A stretch of DNA of 59,414 bases, from contig VXME01000118.1 in NCBI GenBank assembly GCA_009861545.1, forward strand, positions 1 through 59,414. Direction: 5' to 3'. A model generated the notes under the pieces. That model was not told the origin of the DNA. It saw only the letters and a list, made by a program, of their open reading frames with translations, and searched no databases. Made by a program: the position numbers and the translations under genes. The DNA is from Acidobacteriota bacterium (lineage in GTDB: Bacteria; Acidobacteriota; Vicinamibacteria; Vicinamibacterales; UBA8438). Of the stretch, positions 1 to 7,816 are shown piece after piece. How positions within the stretch are numbered: position 1 is the first letter of the stretch; each line of letters opens with the position of its first letter.

Positions 1-107
1 TCCCAGAAGCCCCATGGACCTCTCTGGACCCCCGACGAGAAAGAGCCGCACCCTTTCGGTAGGGCTGCCTGTAGAAGACAAGGACCGACCCGCATGGCCA
101 GCGGCAG

Positions 108-1022
108 TCATGCTCGCCAGGGAGAATGAAAGACCTCGCGGAGGTTCCACGCGAGAAACCGCTCCTCGGGACGATACGTGTCGCGAATCGGAATGCGGAT
201 GGGTCGTTTGTGGAAACGGCCGAGCGACTCCTTGAATCCGGTGGTGCCGACGACTGCCTCGGACACCAGGACCACGTTGCCGTCGACAGGTTGCGAGATC
301 GTGAAGGCGCCTGCGTCGAACAGCTTGTGGTGCAGGACACAGAGCGCGATGCCGTTCCGAATCTCGTCCGGTCCACCCGCCTGATGCCACTTGATGTGGG
401 CGGCGTCGAGCGCTACCGAGCGCGCCCCGATGCGGACATCGAAGTCGCAGACCGCGCAGCGGTACTCGTAGGCCCGCAGCACCACCGCACGGAAGCCGGG
501 GTCTCTCATCGTGCGGCGTTTCCCGGCCGCAAACTCGGGATCGATACCGACGGCCTGGAGGATCTCGTCGTGCTGGCTGTCCGGGAAATGTGCGGCCAGA
601 AGGTCGCTCGCGACCGCGGCCGCGAGTCGGTGATTCGCGCGGAGTGTCTCGTAGATGTTCTCGATCAAGCCGCCGTGGACGTTGGCCCGAAGGAGTGCTG
701 TCTTGTGGGCGTCGCCGCTGCTGGTGACGGAAATGCCGTCGGTACGGTCGAGCTCCCACACGCCGTCATGCTGCAGGCGCCAGAACGGGAACTCCGTATG
801 CACGGCCTTTCGCGGCGGTCCGAATTCGCGCAACAACTCGCCGAGCCGCTCGTCGACTAGTCGGTAGGACGCCATGCGGCTTTCGCCGCTCAGGCAGCGT
901 CCGATGGCCCACAATACGAGGAGGCACTTGTGGGGTGCGCGCTGCCCGTTGCGCTGCCAGACCTGCAAGTCCCGGAAGCGAGCTCGCACGTTGTCGGGAG
1001 TCACGGGGGTAACGGGGGTCAC
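108..1022 (-). CDS. HNH endonuclease with phosphorothioate-DNA-binding (SBD-like) domain
   Basis: This 304-aa protein is a likely type IV restriction enzyme that cuts sulfur-modified DNA. The N-terminal part (about residues 12-85) has the sulfur-binding-domain pattern of ScoMcrA-like enzymes, with QRAPHKCLL and FGPPR followed by HTEFPFWRL. The C-terminal part (about 175-240) is an HNH (beta-beta-alpha-metal) nuclease with YRCAVC, ALDAAHIKWH, NGIALC and LHHKLFD. The start is a GTG inside a threefold VTP repeat; later GTG codons are possible. It begins 32 bp after the broken Toprim gene and is the last gene of a minus-strand cassette with the ATPase. Family assignment is from remembered motifs; cleavage of phosphorothioate DNA is inferred. 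Confidence 0.8.
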   Translation of the reverse strand: MTPVTPVTPDNVRARFRDLQVWQRNGQRAPHKCLLVLWAIGRCLSGESRMASYRLVDERLGELLREFGPPRKAVHTEFPFWRLQHDGVWELDRTDGISVTSSGDAHKTALLRANVHGGLIENIYETLRANHRLAAAVASDLLAAHFPDSQHDEILQAVGIDPEFAAGKRRTMRDPGFRAVVLRAYEYRCAVCDFDVRIGARSVALDAAHIKWHQAGGPDEIRNGIALCVLHHKLFDAGAFTISQPVDGNVVLVSEAVVGTTGFKESLGRFHKRPIRIPIRDTYRPEERFLAWNLREVFHSPWRA

Positions 1023-1054
1023 GGCTGCGCCTGTTTCGAATAAACCCTCTCGGA

Positions 1055-1718
1055 CTACATCTTTGCTGCGCGTCGAAGGAACTCGGCCAGTTCGTCGAAT
1101 ACCGGGCTCGTGACCGGAATCGGATTGTGTGTCTTCGACCAGATGTGCGCCGCGCCGGCGCTCGGGTCATCCCTGCACGTGATGGCGACCGCGGTCTGGA
1201 ACTGCATCTTTGCACGCTTCACGGCGTCCCATTCGTCGCAATCGGTCGCGGGGCATTCGTCGAGTCGCCGCAGGCAGTCGGCAAGGTCGTTGCGCTCCCG
1301 GAGGATGGCGTCCATGAGCAACGTCTCCAGAGCCCCCGTGGTGTCCGCACGGGGAATCATGAAGATGCCTGTGGACGGCGTGCCTTCGGCGATGTCGGCA
1401 TGGCGCCCCGGGGCGGCGCCCCGGGGCGGGCAGTCCTTCCAGCGTGAGCGCGTCGTGCGCGTTCTTCCACCGTGCCGCCGGCTTGGTGTCGTTGTCGCCG
1501 ATGATCAGGAGTCGTCTCAGCTTCCGCCAATCAGAGCTCGTTCGGAGCCCCTGGACGTGCCTCGCGAACCTCTCGTAACCCTGCGCGTAGTTCACTGAGA
1601 AACCGTCCAGCTTCTCGCGGCGCAGCAATCGTCTGACCAGACGCACGTCCGCGGGGCCTTCGCAGAGCACGTAGACCGGGTCGTCGAAACGGAACGGATT
1701 CCCTTCCGTGTCGGCCAT
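1055..1718 (-). pseudogene. Toprim (DUF3226-like) nuclease partner of the ATPase, frameshifted
   Basis: The first frame (1718 down to about 1430) starts MADTEGNPFRF and carries the Toprim acidic motifs CEGPAD and GDND. It then falls out of frame. The second frame (about 1400 to 1055) continues with PSTGIFMIPRADTTGALE and ends DELAEFLRRAAKM. Deleting one copy of an exact 13-bp tandem duplication at 1402-1427 rejoins them as GLPAPGRHADIAEGTP and gives a protein of about 216 aa. Toprim proteins of this type pair with OLD-like AAA ATPases, and the ATPase stop is only 9 bp upstream. The gene is either inactive, phase-variable, or affected by an assembly error. Confidence 0.8.
1402..1427. repeat. 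13-bp tandem duplication causing frameshift
   Basis: The unit ggcgccccggggc occurs at 1402-1414 and again, identical, at 1415-1427. Because 13 is not a multiple of three, it shifts the reading frame of the Toprim gene; one unit would restore it. The unit is itself nearly palindromic and pure G+C. Confidence 0.95.
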
Positions 1719-1727
1719 GATGCCCGA

Positions 1728-2780
1728 CTACCTGATCTCGAGGCCTTCTTCCAGAGCGGCCGCGAAGTGCTGGCCGTCGAAGCAGTCGATCGCGCTGGCT
1801 CCGTTGTCCTTCGTGGTCCGCAGCAGGCGAAATTCGTCGGGATGCTCCCGGACGACCGGCAGCAACGCGCGCAAGTACTCGAGACTGTGGGTCGTTGCGA
1901 ACAGTTGGGTGTTCGATTCCCGGGCGGAGTGCAGGATCGCCGCTGACGCACGGCGCATGAGATCGAAGTACAGGCCGTTCTCCATCTCGTCGATGAGGAT
2001 GATCCCGCGCGAGAAGTGATGCACGGCGAGCAGGATGGACAGCATCTTGTTGATGCCGTCGGAGACCAGCGGCAGCGGCACCTTTTCGTGCACGGAGCGA
2101 AGCTTCGCGTGAACCATGGCGGTGCCGCCGTGGTACTCGACGCTCAGTCCTTCGATGAAGGGGAACTGCTTGCGGACGGCCGAGACGACGGCCTCGTGTT
2201 CTCCCTTCTTGCTCAGCGAGGAGAATCGTTGACCGTTGTGTTCCGGGCCCTCGCGGAGCACCGGGGACAGGAGGATCGCCGGGAAAGTCTCGACCACCGT
2301 TCCGAATGACAAACCCTGACCGGTAAGCGCCGACTGGCACCTGACGGCGTCGCCGTTGGCGAGTCCGTATTCGAAGTCGATTGCAGCGTGCCGCACGTGT
2401 TCTTCGACCGATCCCTTCCCAAACGGCAGGGTGGCGCTCGCCGGTGGACCGTAAGACACGTTCAGCGACCGGGTGTTCTCATCGGTCCCCACGGCACGCA
2501 GCGCGATGGTGGATGTCTGATCGAAATCGAAGAACAGGTCCCGCCACAAGGACTCGAAGGACCCGCGTTCCGCAGAAATGGAGACGCTGTCTCCAAGACC
2601 GCGCATGCGTCGAATCTTGAGCGCCAGCTCCGGTCCGACACTGGCGAGCAGGAAGAGCGCTTCCAGGAAGGCCGTCTTGCCGCCGCCGTTGCGGCCGACG
2701 ATGACGTTGAACCGGCCGAGGTCGCGGAGATGCACGTCCTGGAAGCACTTGAAGTTCGAGATCTTGAGATCCTGAATCAT
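1728..2780 (-). CDS. AAA family ATPase (OLD/AAA_15-21 type)
   Basis: This 350-aa protein begins MIQDLKISNFKCFQDV, typical of SMC/RecF-like defence ATPases. The Walker A motif is GRNGGGKT (about residues 29-36). An ABC-like signature region surrounds LVSDGINKMLSILLAV, the Walker B motif is GIILIDEMENGLYF, and a switch histidine follows in ATTHS. It has no fused nuclease; the adjacent Toprim gene 9 bp downstream would supply one, as in split OLD or PARIS-like pairs. There is no obvious ribosome binding site; a strong hairpin lies just before the start. Its role in phage defence is inferred from the ATPase-Toprim-HNH context. Confidence 0.88.
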   Translation of the reverse strand: MIQDLKISNFKCFQDVHLRDLGRFNVIVGRNGGGKTAFLEALFLLASVGPELALKIRRMRGLGDSVSISAERGSFESLWRDLFFDFDQTSTIALRAVGTDENTRSLNVSYGPPASATLPFGKGSVEEHVRHAAIDFEYGLANGDAVRCQSALTGQGLSFGTVVETFPAILLSPVLREGPEHNGQRFSSLSKKGEHEAVVSAVRKQFPFIEGLSVEYHGGTAMVHAKLRSVHEKVPLPLVSDGINKMLSILLAVHHFSRGIILIDEMENGLYFDLMRRASAAILHSARESNTQLFATTHSLEYLRALLPVVREHPDEFRLLRTTKDNGASAIDCFDGQHFAAALEEGLEIR

Positions 2781-2787
2781 GGGACTT

Positions 2788-2806
2788 GCCGCGCGGGATG
2801 CGCGGC
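2788..2806 (-). other. GC stem-loop before the ATPase start
   Basis: A perfect 7-bp inverted repeat (gccgcgc / gcgcggc) with a 5-nt loop lies 7 nt upstream of the ATPase ATG and 25 bp after the permease stop. There is no T-tract. It may terminate the permease transcript weakly or occlude ribosome access to the ATPase gene. Confidence 0.5.
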
Positions 2807-2830
2807 GTAAGCGCTCCGGGATGGCGGCCC

Positions 2831-4126
2831 CTACCCGATCCCGATCCGCAGCACCGTGAACAGCAGCCAGCACGTGAACCCGCCGACGATGGTCATCGAG
2901 AGGCCCCACGCCATCAGCTTGTTGAACAGCTTCCGCGGGTCCTCCGACTTCGGCGCCGCGGCCATGCACAACGCCCCCAGGGTCGACAGCGCGGAGACGT
3001 CCACCAGGTGCGCCCCGACGTTCATCGACGAGGCGATGGCCAGCGGGTCCACCCCGCCGACCTGCTCGGCCAGCCCCGGCACGGTGGGCAGGAACGCCGG
3101 CAGGACGACCCCCGACGTGCTGCTGTAGATGGAGATGAAGCCGGTGGTGAACGCCATGACCGCGGTCACCGTGTTCGCGGTCGACACGCCGGCGAGCACG
3201 CGGGTGAACAGCTCCAGGCCGCCGGTCTCGTCGAGGACCGAGATGAGGACGGTGACGCCGCAGACCATCATGATCACGCGCCAGGGCATGATCTTGACCG
3301 CCTCGGATTCGTCGCCCGCCTTGAGCAGCGCCAGAATGATGGCGCACCCGAACGCGCCGAGCCCCACGTCGACGCCGAACAGGATCACGCCCACGAGCAG
3401 GGCGGCGATGACGCCGATGGTGATCCAGTGCTCGCGCCCGAAGTCGTCGGCCGTGGTCTTGCCCTCGGCGCCGTCGCCGGCGTCCCGCCCGGGGACGACC
3501 AGGGCGCCCTCGTGGTACCGCCCCAGCAGCTTCCAGCCGCCGAGCAGGAAGTAGGCGGCGAAGACGACCACCGCGTGCGCCATCATGTTGTTGAGGTAGG
3601 TGGACAGCGCGTAGCCGCCGAGGCCGATCTCGTCCATGACGCCGTTGACGATGACGCCGGTCGGGGCGATGGGGGAGAGCGAGCCGGCGTTGGCGCCGTT
3701 GCCGATCATGATCGCCATCAGGAACGCGGGGATGCCGACCTGCCCGGCGACGGCCATGCCCATGGGCGCCATCAGGGCGACCGAGGCGATGTTGCCCGGC
3801 CCGATCGAGGCGAGCACGAACGAGAGGGCGAAGAACATCATCGGCATGACGCCGACGTTGCCGCGGCACAGCAGGACCGCCTTGTGGGCGATGAGATCGA
3901 GCGTGCCGTTGGCCTGCGCCTGCGAGAAGAGCAGCGTGACGCCGGCCAGGGTCAGGAACAGCCGGGTCGGGAACCCGCTCATCACCTCGGCGGCGCTCAT
4001 GTCGGCGATGTAGACGCCGACCACCCAGGCGAGGGAGATGGCGAGGAACCCGACGTGGAGCCGGATCGTGCAACTGACCACGATGGCGATCGCCAGGGCG
4101 CCGAGCGACAGGGTGGCGGCATCCAT
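2831..4126 (-). CDS. MatC/SLC13-like dicarboxylate permease
   Basis: This 431-aa inner-membrane protein has about 10-12 hydrophobic segments in two halves joined by a hydrophilic loop (about residues 195-225). It carries SLC13/ion-transporter-like helix-break motifs such as SIGPGNIASVALMAP, GNGANAGSLSPIAPTG and YSSTSGVVLPAFLPT. MatC-type proteins move malonate or other C4 dicarboxylates; the substrate here is not readable. The frame is open to 4207, but I chose ATG 4126 because MDAATLSLGALAI begins the first helix and a TATACT sits 8 nt upstream. Nothing nearby indicates a catabolic pathway. Confidence 0.75.
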   Translation of the reverse strand: MDAATLSLGALAIAIVVSCTIRLHVGFLAISLAWVVGVYIADMSAAEVMSGFPTRLFLTLAGVTLLFSQAQANGTLDLIAHKAVLLCRGNVGVMPMMFFALSFVLASIGPGNIASVALMAPMGMAVAGQVGIPAFLMAIMIGNGANAGSLSPIAPTGVIVNGVMDEIGLGGYALSTYLNNMMAHAVVVFAAYFLLGGWKLLGRYHEGALVVPGRDAGDGAEGKTTADDFGREHWITIGVIAALLVGVILFGVDVGLGAFGCAIILALLKAGDESEAVKIMPWRVIMMVCGVTVLISVLDETGGLELFTRVLAGVSTANTVTAVMAFTTGFISIYSSTSGVVLPAFLPTVPGLAEQVGGVDPLAIASSMNVGAHLVDVSALSTLGALCMAAAPKSEDPRKLFNKLMAWGLSMTIVGGFTCWLLFTVLRIGIG

Positions 4127-4134
4127 GGGGCGGG

Positions 4135-4140
4135 AGTATA
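4135..4140 (-). promoter_or_regulatory. -10 element TATACT for the permease
   Basis: TATACT on the minus strand ends 8 nt before ATG 4126. Transcription would start at or next to the A of the ATG, so the mRNA would be leaderless. No Shine-Dalgarno sequence and no clear -35 element are visible. Confidence 0.5.
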
Positions 4141-4230
4141 TCCGGTCCCGGCCGTCGGGGGCGTTTCGGGGAGTAGGATTGAAGAAACGGCGCGCTGCGG
4201 CCGACACGAGCGTTCAGCGGCGGCGATCGG

Positions 4231-5568
4231 ATGCACATCATCATCATCGGCGGCGGCGCCATCGGGTATCCGCTGGCGAAGGCGCTCGGTCCGGCGCACG
4301 ACGTCTTCGTGGTCGATTCGGATCCGCTGGTCGGCGAGCGCTTCGCCGACGCCGACGTGGAGTTCGTGGCCGGCAGCGGCGCCAACCCGGACGTGCTGCG
4401 GCGGGCGGGGGTCGCGCGTTGCGAGCTGCTCGTCGCGTCGGCGCAGCTCGACGAGATCAACATCGTCGCCTGCGCGCTCGGCAGCAAGCTGGGCGCGCGG
4501 CGGACGATCTGCTTCGCCACCCGCGAGGACCTGCTCGTCGGCGGCGCCGACGGCCTGCACGGGCACTTCGGCATCGACGAGATCATCTGGCCTGAAGCGG
4601 AGTTGGCCGCCGACATCGAGCGCATCATCATGGCGCCGGGGGCGACCGACGCCGAGGTGTTCGCGGGCGGTCGCATCGAGCTGCTGGAGTACCGGCTCGA
4701 CGCCGCCTCGCCGCTGGTCGGACCGCCGGTGGCGTCGCTCGACCTGCCGGCGGGGGTGGTCATCATCGCGGTGAAGCACGAGCACTCCACCTCGATCCCG
4801 CGCGGCGAGACGCGTCTGGAGCCGGGCGACAAGGTGGTCCTGATGGGCAACCGCGACGGCATGGCGCAGCTCCGCACCCTGATGGCCCCCGGCGCGGGGG
4901 ACGCCGCGTCGCAGCTCGTGACCATCATCGGGGGCGGCGACGTCGGCTACCGCCTGGCGCAGCACCTCGACCGCGCCGACGGCATTCGGCTCTGCGTCAT
5001 CGAGCGGGATCCGGCCCGCGGCGAGCTGCTCGCGGCGACGCTGGGCCGCGCCCTCATCCTCCAGGGGGACGGCACCGACCTGGAGCTGCTGGAGTCGGAG
5101 GACATCGGCCGCAGCGACGTCCTGGTCTCGGTCATCGACAACGACGAGCGCAACCTGCTCGCCTCGCTGCTCGGGCGGCAGCTCGGCGTCGGCAAGGTGA
5201 TTACGCGCGTCAGCAAGTCGTCCAACCACCGCCTGTTCGAGCGGGTCGGCATCGACGTCGCGCTGTCCGCGCGCGGCGCGGCGGTGACGTCGGTGGTCCA
5301 CCAGATCGACAGCGGGCGCGCCAGCCTGCTCGCGATCCTGCAGGAGGGGCAGGCCCGCGTCGTGGAGCTGACCACGCCGGCCGGGTTCCTGCCCACCGCG
5401 GTGAAGGACCTGCGCCTGCCGCGGGATTCCATCATCGGCACCGTGCTGCGCGCCGGCGAGGTCCTCGTGCCGCGCGGCGACGACCGGATAGCGGGAGGCG
5501 ACCGGTTGCTCGTCTGCTGCAAGGACGCCGCCGTCCGGGGCGTGCGCGACCTGTTCGTGCGGGGCTGA
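4231..5568 (+). CDS. trkA: Trk system potassium uptake regulator TrkA
   Basis: This 445-aa cytosolic protein has the full double layout of TrkA: RCK_N, RCK_C, RCK_N, RCK_C. The first dinucleotide-binding fold begins IIIIGGGAIGYPLAKAL with the acidic strand end VVDSD. The second is near residue 230 (TIIGGGDVGYRLAQHL, with CVIERD). TrkA binds NAD(H)/ATP and gates the TrkH channel. trkH starts 10 bp downstream, so the two form an operon. The length matches the family (about 450 aa). Confidence 0.95.
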   Translation: MHIIIIGGGAIGYPLAKALGPAHDVFVVDSDPLVGERFADADVEFVAGSGANPDVLRRAGVARCELLVASAQLDEINIVACALGSKLGARRTICFATREDLLVGGADGLHGHFGIDEIIWPEAELAADIERIIMAPGATDAEVFAGGRIELLEYRLDAASPLVGPPVASLDLPAGVVIIAVKHEHSTSIPRGETRLEPGDKVVLMGNRDGMAQLRTLMAPGAGDAASQLVTIIGGGDVGYRLAQHLDRADGIRLCVIERDPARGELLAATLGRALILQGDGTDLELLESEDIGRSDVLVSVIDNDERNLLASLLGRQLGVGKVITRVSKSSNHRLFERVGIDVALSARGAAVTSVVHQIDSGRASLLAILQEGQARVVELTTPAGFLPTAVKDLRLPRDSIIGTVLRAGEVLVPRGDDRIAGGDRLLVCCKDAAVRGVRDLFVRG

Positions 5569-5578
5569 ACGGCGGTTC

Positions 5579-7039
5579 ATGCGCTTCATCAACATCGCCC
5601 AGGTCGCCGGCCGCATCTGCCGGCTGTTCGGCGCCGCCTTCGCCGCGCCGGCTCTGGTCGCCGCCTTCTACGGCGAATGGACCGACATCCCGGGCTTCGT
5701 GCTCGGCGGCGTCGTCAGCGGCGGTATCGGGCAGACGCTGCTCGGCATCTCGCGCGGCGCCGACGACGATCTGCGCCGCATCGAGGCGCTGTCGGTGGTG
5801 GCCGGCGTCTGGCTGCTGTTCGCAGTGCTCTGCTCGATCCCCTACCTGTGGGTCGGCTTCGGGGTCATCGACGCGCTGTTCGAGGCGATGTCGGGCATCA
5901 CGGCGACCGGCGCGACCATCCTGACCGACTTCGAGGCGCCGGGGCGGGGGTTCTTCTTCTGGCGGGCGATGACGCAGTGGATCGGCGGCATGGGGGTCAT
6001 CACCCTCGTCGTCGCCGTCCTGCCGCGACTCGCGGTGGGGGTGCGCCAGTTGTTCTTCGCCGAGGCGCCGGGGCCGACCGAGGAGAAGCTGGCCCCGCAG
6101 ATCCGCAAGACCGCGGCGTCGCTCTGGCGCCTCTACGCGGGCCTTACCGCGGCCGAGGTGGTCGCGCTCGGCCTGGCCGGCATGCCCTGGTTCGACGCGG
6201 TGTGCCACGCCATGACCACGCTCGCGGCGGGCGGCTTCTCGCCCCACGCGCAGTCGGTCATGGGTTACGACAGCGCCCTGATCGAGTGGATCATCTGCCT
6301 CTTCATGTTTCTTGCCGGGGCCAACTTCGCGCTGCAGTACCGGGCGCTGCTCGGCCGGCCCGGCGCGCTGTTCCGCGACGACGAGTTCCGTGCCTATGTG
6401 GGCATCGTCGCACTGGCCGCCGGTTCCCTGGCCCTGTTGCTGTGGATCGTGGAGGGCGACGGCGCGCCGCTGCGCCGGGCGGCGTTCCAGGTGCTGTCGA
6501 TCCTGACCACGACCGGCTACGCGACCACCGACTTCGACCTGTGGAACGACCGGACCAAGCTCGTGCTGCTGGCCATGATGTTCATCGGCGGCTGCGCGGG
6601 CTCGGCGGCCGGCGGACCGAAGGTGCTGCGGCACATGCTGGTGGGGCGCTTCACGCTGCTGGAGTTGCGGCGGACGCTCCATCCGCGCGGCGTCCTGCCG
6701 GTGAAGCTCGGCGGAAAGGTCGTTCCCGACGAGGTGATCCGCTCGGTCCTGGTGTTCTTCCTGTTCTACGTCCTGATGTTCGCGGTCTGCACGGCGGTCG
6801 TCATCGGTTTCGGGGCGGACCTGGAGACGGCGGTGACGGCCACCACCGGCACGCTGGGCAACATCGGACCCGGCTTCGGCGAGGTGGGGCCGATGTCCAG
6901 CTACGCCGGGCTGCACCCGATCAGCAAGCTGACGCTGATCGCCGCCATGTGGATCGGGCGCCTCGAGGTGGTGACGGTGCTTGCGCTGCTGCGGTTCGAG
7001 GTCTGGACCAGCGCCCACTGGCGGGGGATCGAAGGATAG
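5579..7039 (+). CDS. trkH: Trk system potassium uptake channel TrkH
   Basis: This 486-aa membrane protein has four repeated M1-P-M2 units. Four glycine-containing filter loops are visible: GITATGATI, TTLAAGGFS, LTTTGYATT and TTGTLGNIG. The ending GRLEVVTVLALLR is typical of TrkH/KtrB. It takes up K+ across the inner membrane with TrkA encoded just upstream. The stop codon TAG overlaps the GTG start of sixA by one base, so the third gene is translationally coupled. Confidence 0.95.
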   Translation: MRFINIAQVAGRICRLFGAAFAAPALVAAFYGEWTDIPGFVLGGVVSGGIGQTLLGISRGADDDLRRIEALSVVAGVWLLFAVLCSIPYLWVGFGVIDALFEAMSGITATGATILTDFEAPGRGFFFWRAMTQWIGGMGVITLVVAVLPRLAVGVRQLFFAEAPGPTEEKLAPQIRKTAASLWRLYAGLTAAEVVALGLAGMPWFDAVCHAMTTLAAGGFSPHAQSVMGYDSALIEWIICLFMFLAGANFALQYRALLGRPGALFRDDEFRAYVGIVALAAGSLALLLWIVEGDGAPLRRAAFQVLSILTTTGYATTDFDLWNDRTKLVLLAMMFIGGCAGSAAGGPKVLRHMLVGRFTLLELRRTLHPRGVLPVKLGGKVVPDEVIRSVLVFFLFYVLMFAVCTAVVIGFGADLETAVTATTGTLGNIGPGFGEVGPMSSYAGLHPISKLTLIAAMWIGRLEVVTVLALLRFEVWTSAHWRGIEG

Positions 7040-7491
7040 TGATCTACCTGGTCCACCACGGCGAGGCGGCGGACCCGAGCGTCGACGCGCAGCGGGCGCT
7101 GACCGCGGCCGGCCGTGCGGCGGTCGAGCGGCTTGCGCGGGAAGCGGCGGGGCGCGGCGTCGCCCCGGTCGAGATCTGGCACAGCGGCAAGCTGCGGGCG
7201 CGCCAGACCGGCGAGGCGTTTCGGCTGGCCTGCAATCCGTTGGCCGCGTTCACGATGGTGCGCGGCCTGCAGCCCGCCGATCCCTCCGACATCCTCGCGG
7301 ACCGGCTGGCCGGCGAGACGCGCGACCTGCTGCTGGTCGGCCACATGCCCCACATCGCGCGCCTGCTGCGGCGGCTGCTCGGCCGCGTCGGCGAGGACGT
7401 GGCGTTTCCCCCGCACGGCGTGGTGGCGCTGGAGCCGGATCCGGGCGGCGACCCCACGCGCTGGCGGGCGGTGTGGCGCCTGTCTCCGTGA
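7039..7491 (+). CDS. sixA: SixA-type phosphohistidine phosphatase
   Basis: This 150-aa protein is a short histidine phosphatase. It starts at GTG 7039 (MIYLVHHGEAADPS), which shares a base with the trkH stop. The catalytic histidine is the second H of HHG, where most members have RHG, so the usual arginine is replaced by histidine. HSGKLRARQTGE and the second conserved histidine in LLVGHMPH are present. SixA removes phosphate from histidine phosphotransfer proteins. Coupling to trkAH suggests a link to potassium or PTS-like signalling, which is inference. Confidence 0.82.
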   Translation: MIYLVHHGEAADPSVDAQRALTAAGRAAVERLAREAAGRGVAPVEIWHSGKLRARQTGEAFRLACNPLAAFTMVRGLQPADPSDILADRLAGETRDLLLVGHMPHIARLLRRLLGRVGEDVAFPPHGVVALEPDPGGDPTRWRAVWRLSP

Positions 7492-7507
7492 CGGCGTGAA
7501 TCAAGTA

Positions 7508-7747
7508 TCAAGCACGATCCGCCCGGGCCTGCGTGACCGCCTCGTTGGCGAGGGCCTGGATCTCGTCCGCCGAGAGGTGCTGGTTGCGTTCCCAGATCGA
7601 TTCGAGGGTCTCCCAGAAGATTGCCTGCCGGACGGCGCGGTCGACGAATCGCGACAGGTCTCCCTTCCTGCCACCGGTTCTGGCCAGGTAGCTGCGAAGA
7701 CTGCGGTCGGTTTCATCAGGGACGACCAGGCTCCAGCGGATGCTCAT
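7508..7747 (-). CDS. Ribbon-helix-helix DNA-binding protein (antitoxin-like)
   Basis: This 79-aa protein starts MSIRWSLVVPDETDRSLRSY, a typical RHH strand-helix-helix: a short basic strand, then a helix and GDLSRFVDRAVRQAI. The C-terminal tail (about residues 45-79) is helical and acidic and could bind a toxin. No toxin gene is adjacent; the downstream decarboxylase is transcribed towards it. The frame opens at 7768 but ATG 7747 gives the conserved strand start. A repeat-rich AT segment just upstream is a likely autoregulatory operator. Confidence 0.7.
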   Translation of the reverse strand: MSIRWSLVVPDETDRSLRSYLARTGGRKGDLSRFVDRAVRQAIFWETLESIWERNQHLSADEIQALANEAVTQARADRA

Positions 7748-7755
7748 TCTCTGTG

Positions 7756-7789
7756 AGCATATCAGCATATGCGTTTATGTGCACATGCT
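7756..7789. promoter_or_regulatory. Candidate operator for the RHH gene
   Basis: In an otherwise GC-rich region this AT-rich segment holds two AGCATAT direct repeats (7756-7762 and 7764-7770), the palindrome GCATATGC (7765-7772), GTGCAC (7779-7784) and a closing ATGCT. Tandem half-sites of this kind suit a ribbon-helix-helix dimer, and the segment lies 9-42 bp upstream of the RHH start. Confidence 0.5.
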
Positions 7790-7816
7790 GTCGGGGCGAG
7801 CGCTGGCGGATGTCGA

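Noticed and set aside
1-107. A possible gene end at the left edge
   Set aside because: No frame shows recognisable sequence, and too little is visible to judge.
1004-1022. Threefold VTP repeat at the HNH start as a functional motif
   Set aside because: It is a short 9-bp GC-rich repeat at an uncertain GTG start; later GTG codons could be the true start.
2786-4774. A 662-codon plus-strand open frame
   Set aside because: It is antisense to the permease and then out of frame in trkA; composition is all R, G, H and D with no fold.
1728-4928. A 1066-codon minus-strand open frame
   Set aside because: Only its last 350 codons (from 2780) are protein-like; the rest is the antisense and wrong-frame shadow of the permease and trkA genes in GC-rich DNA.
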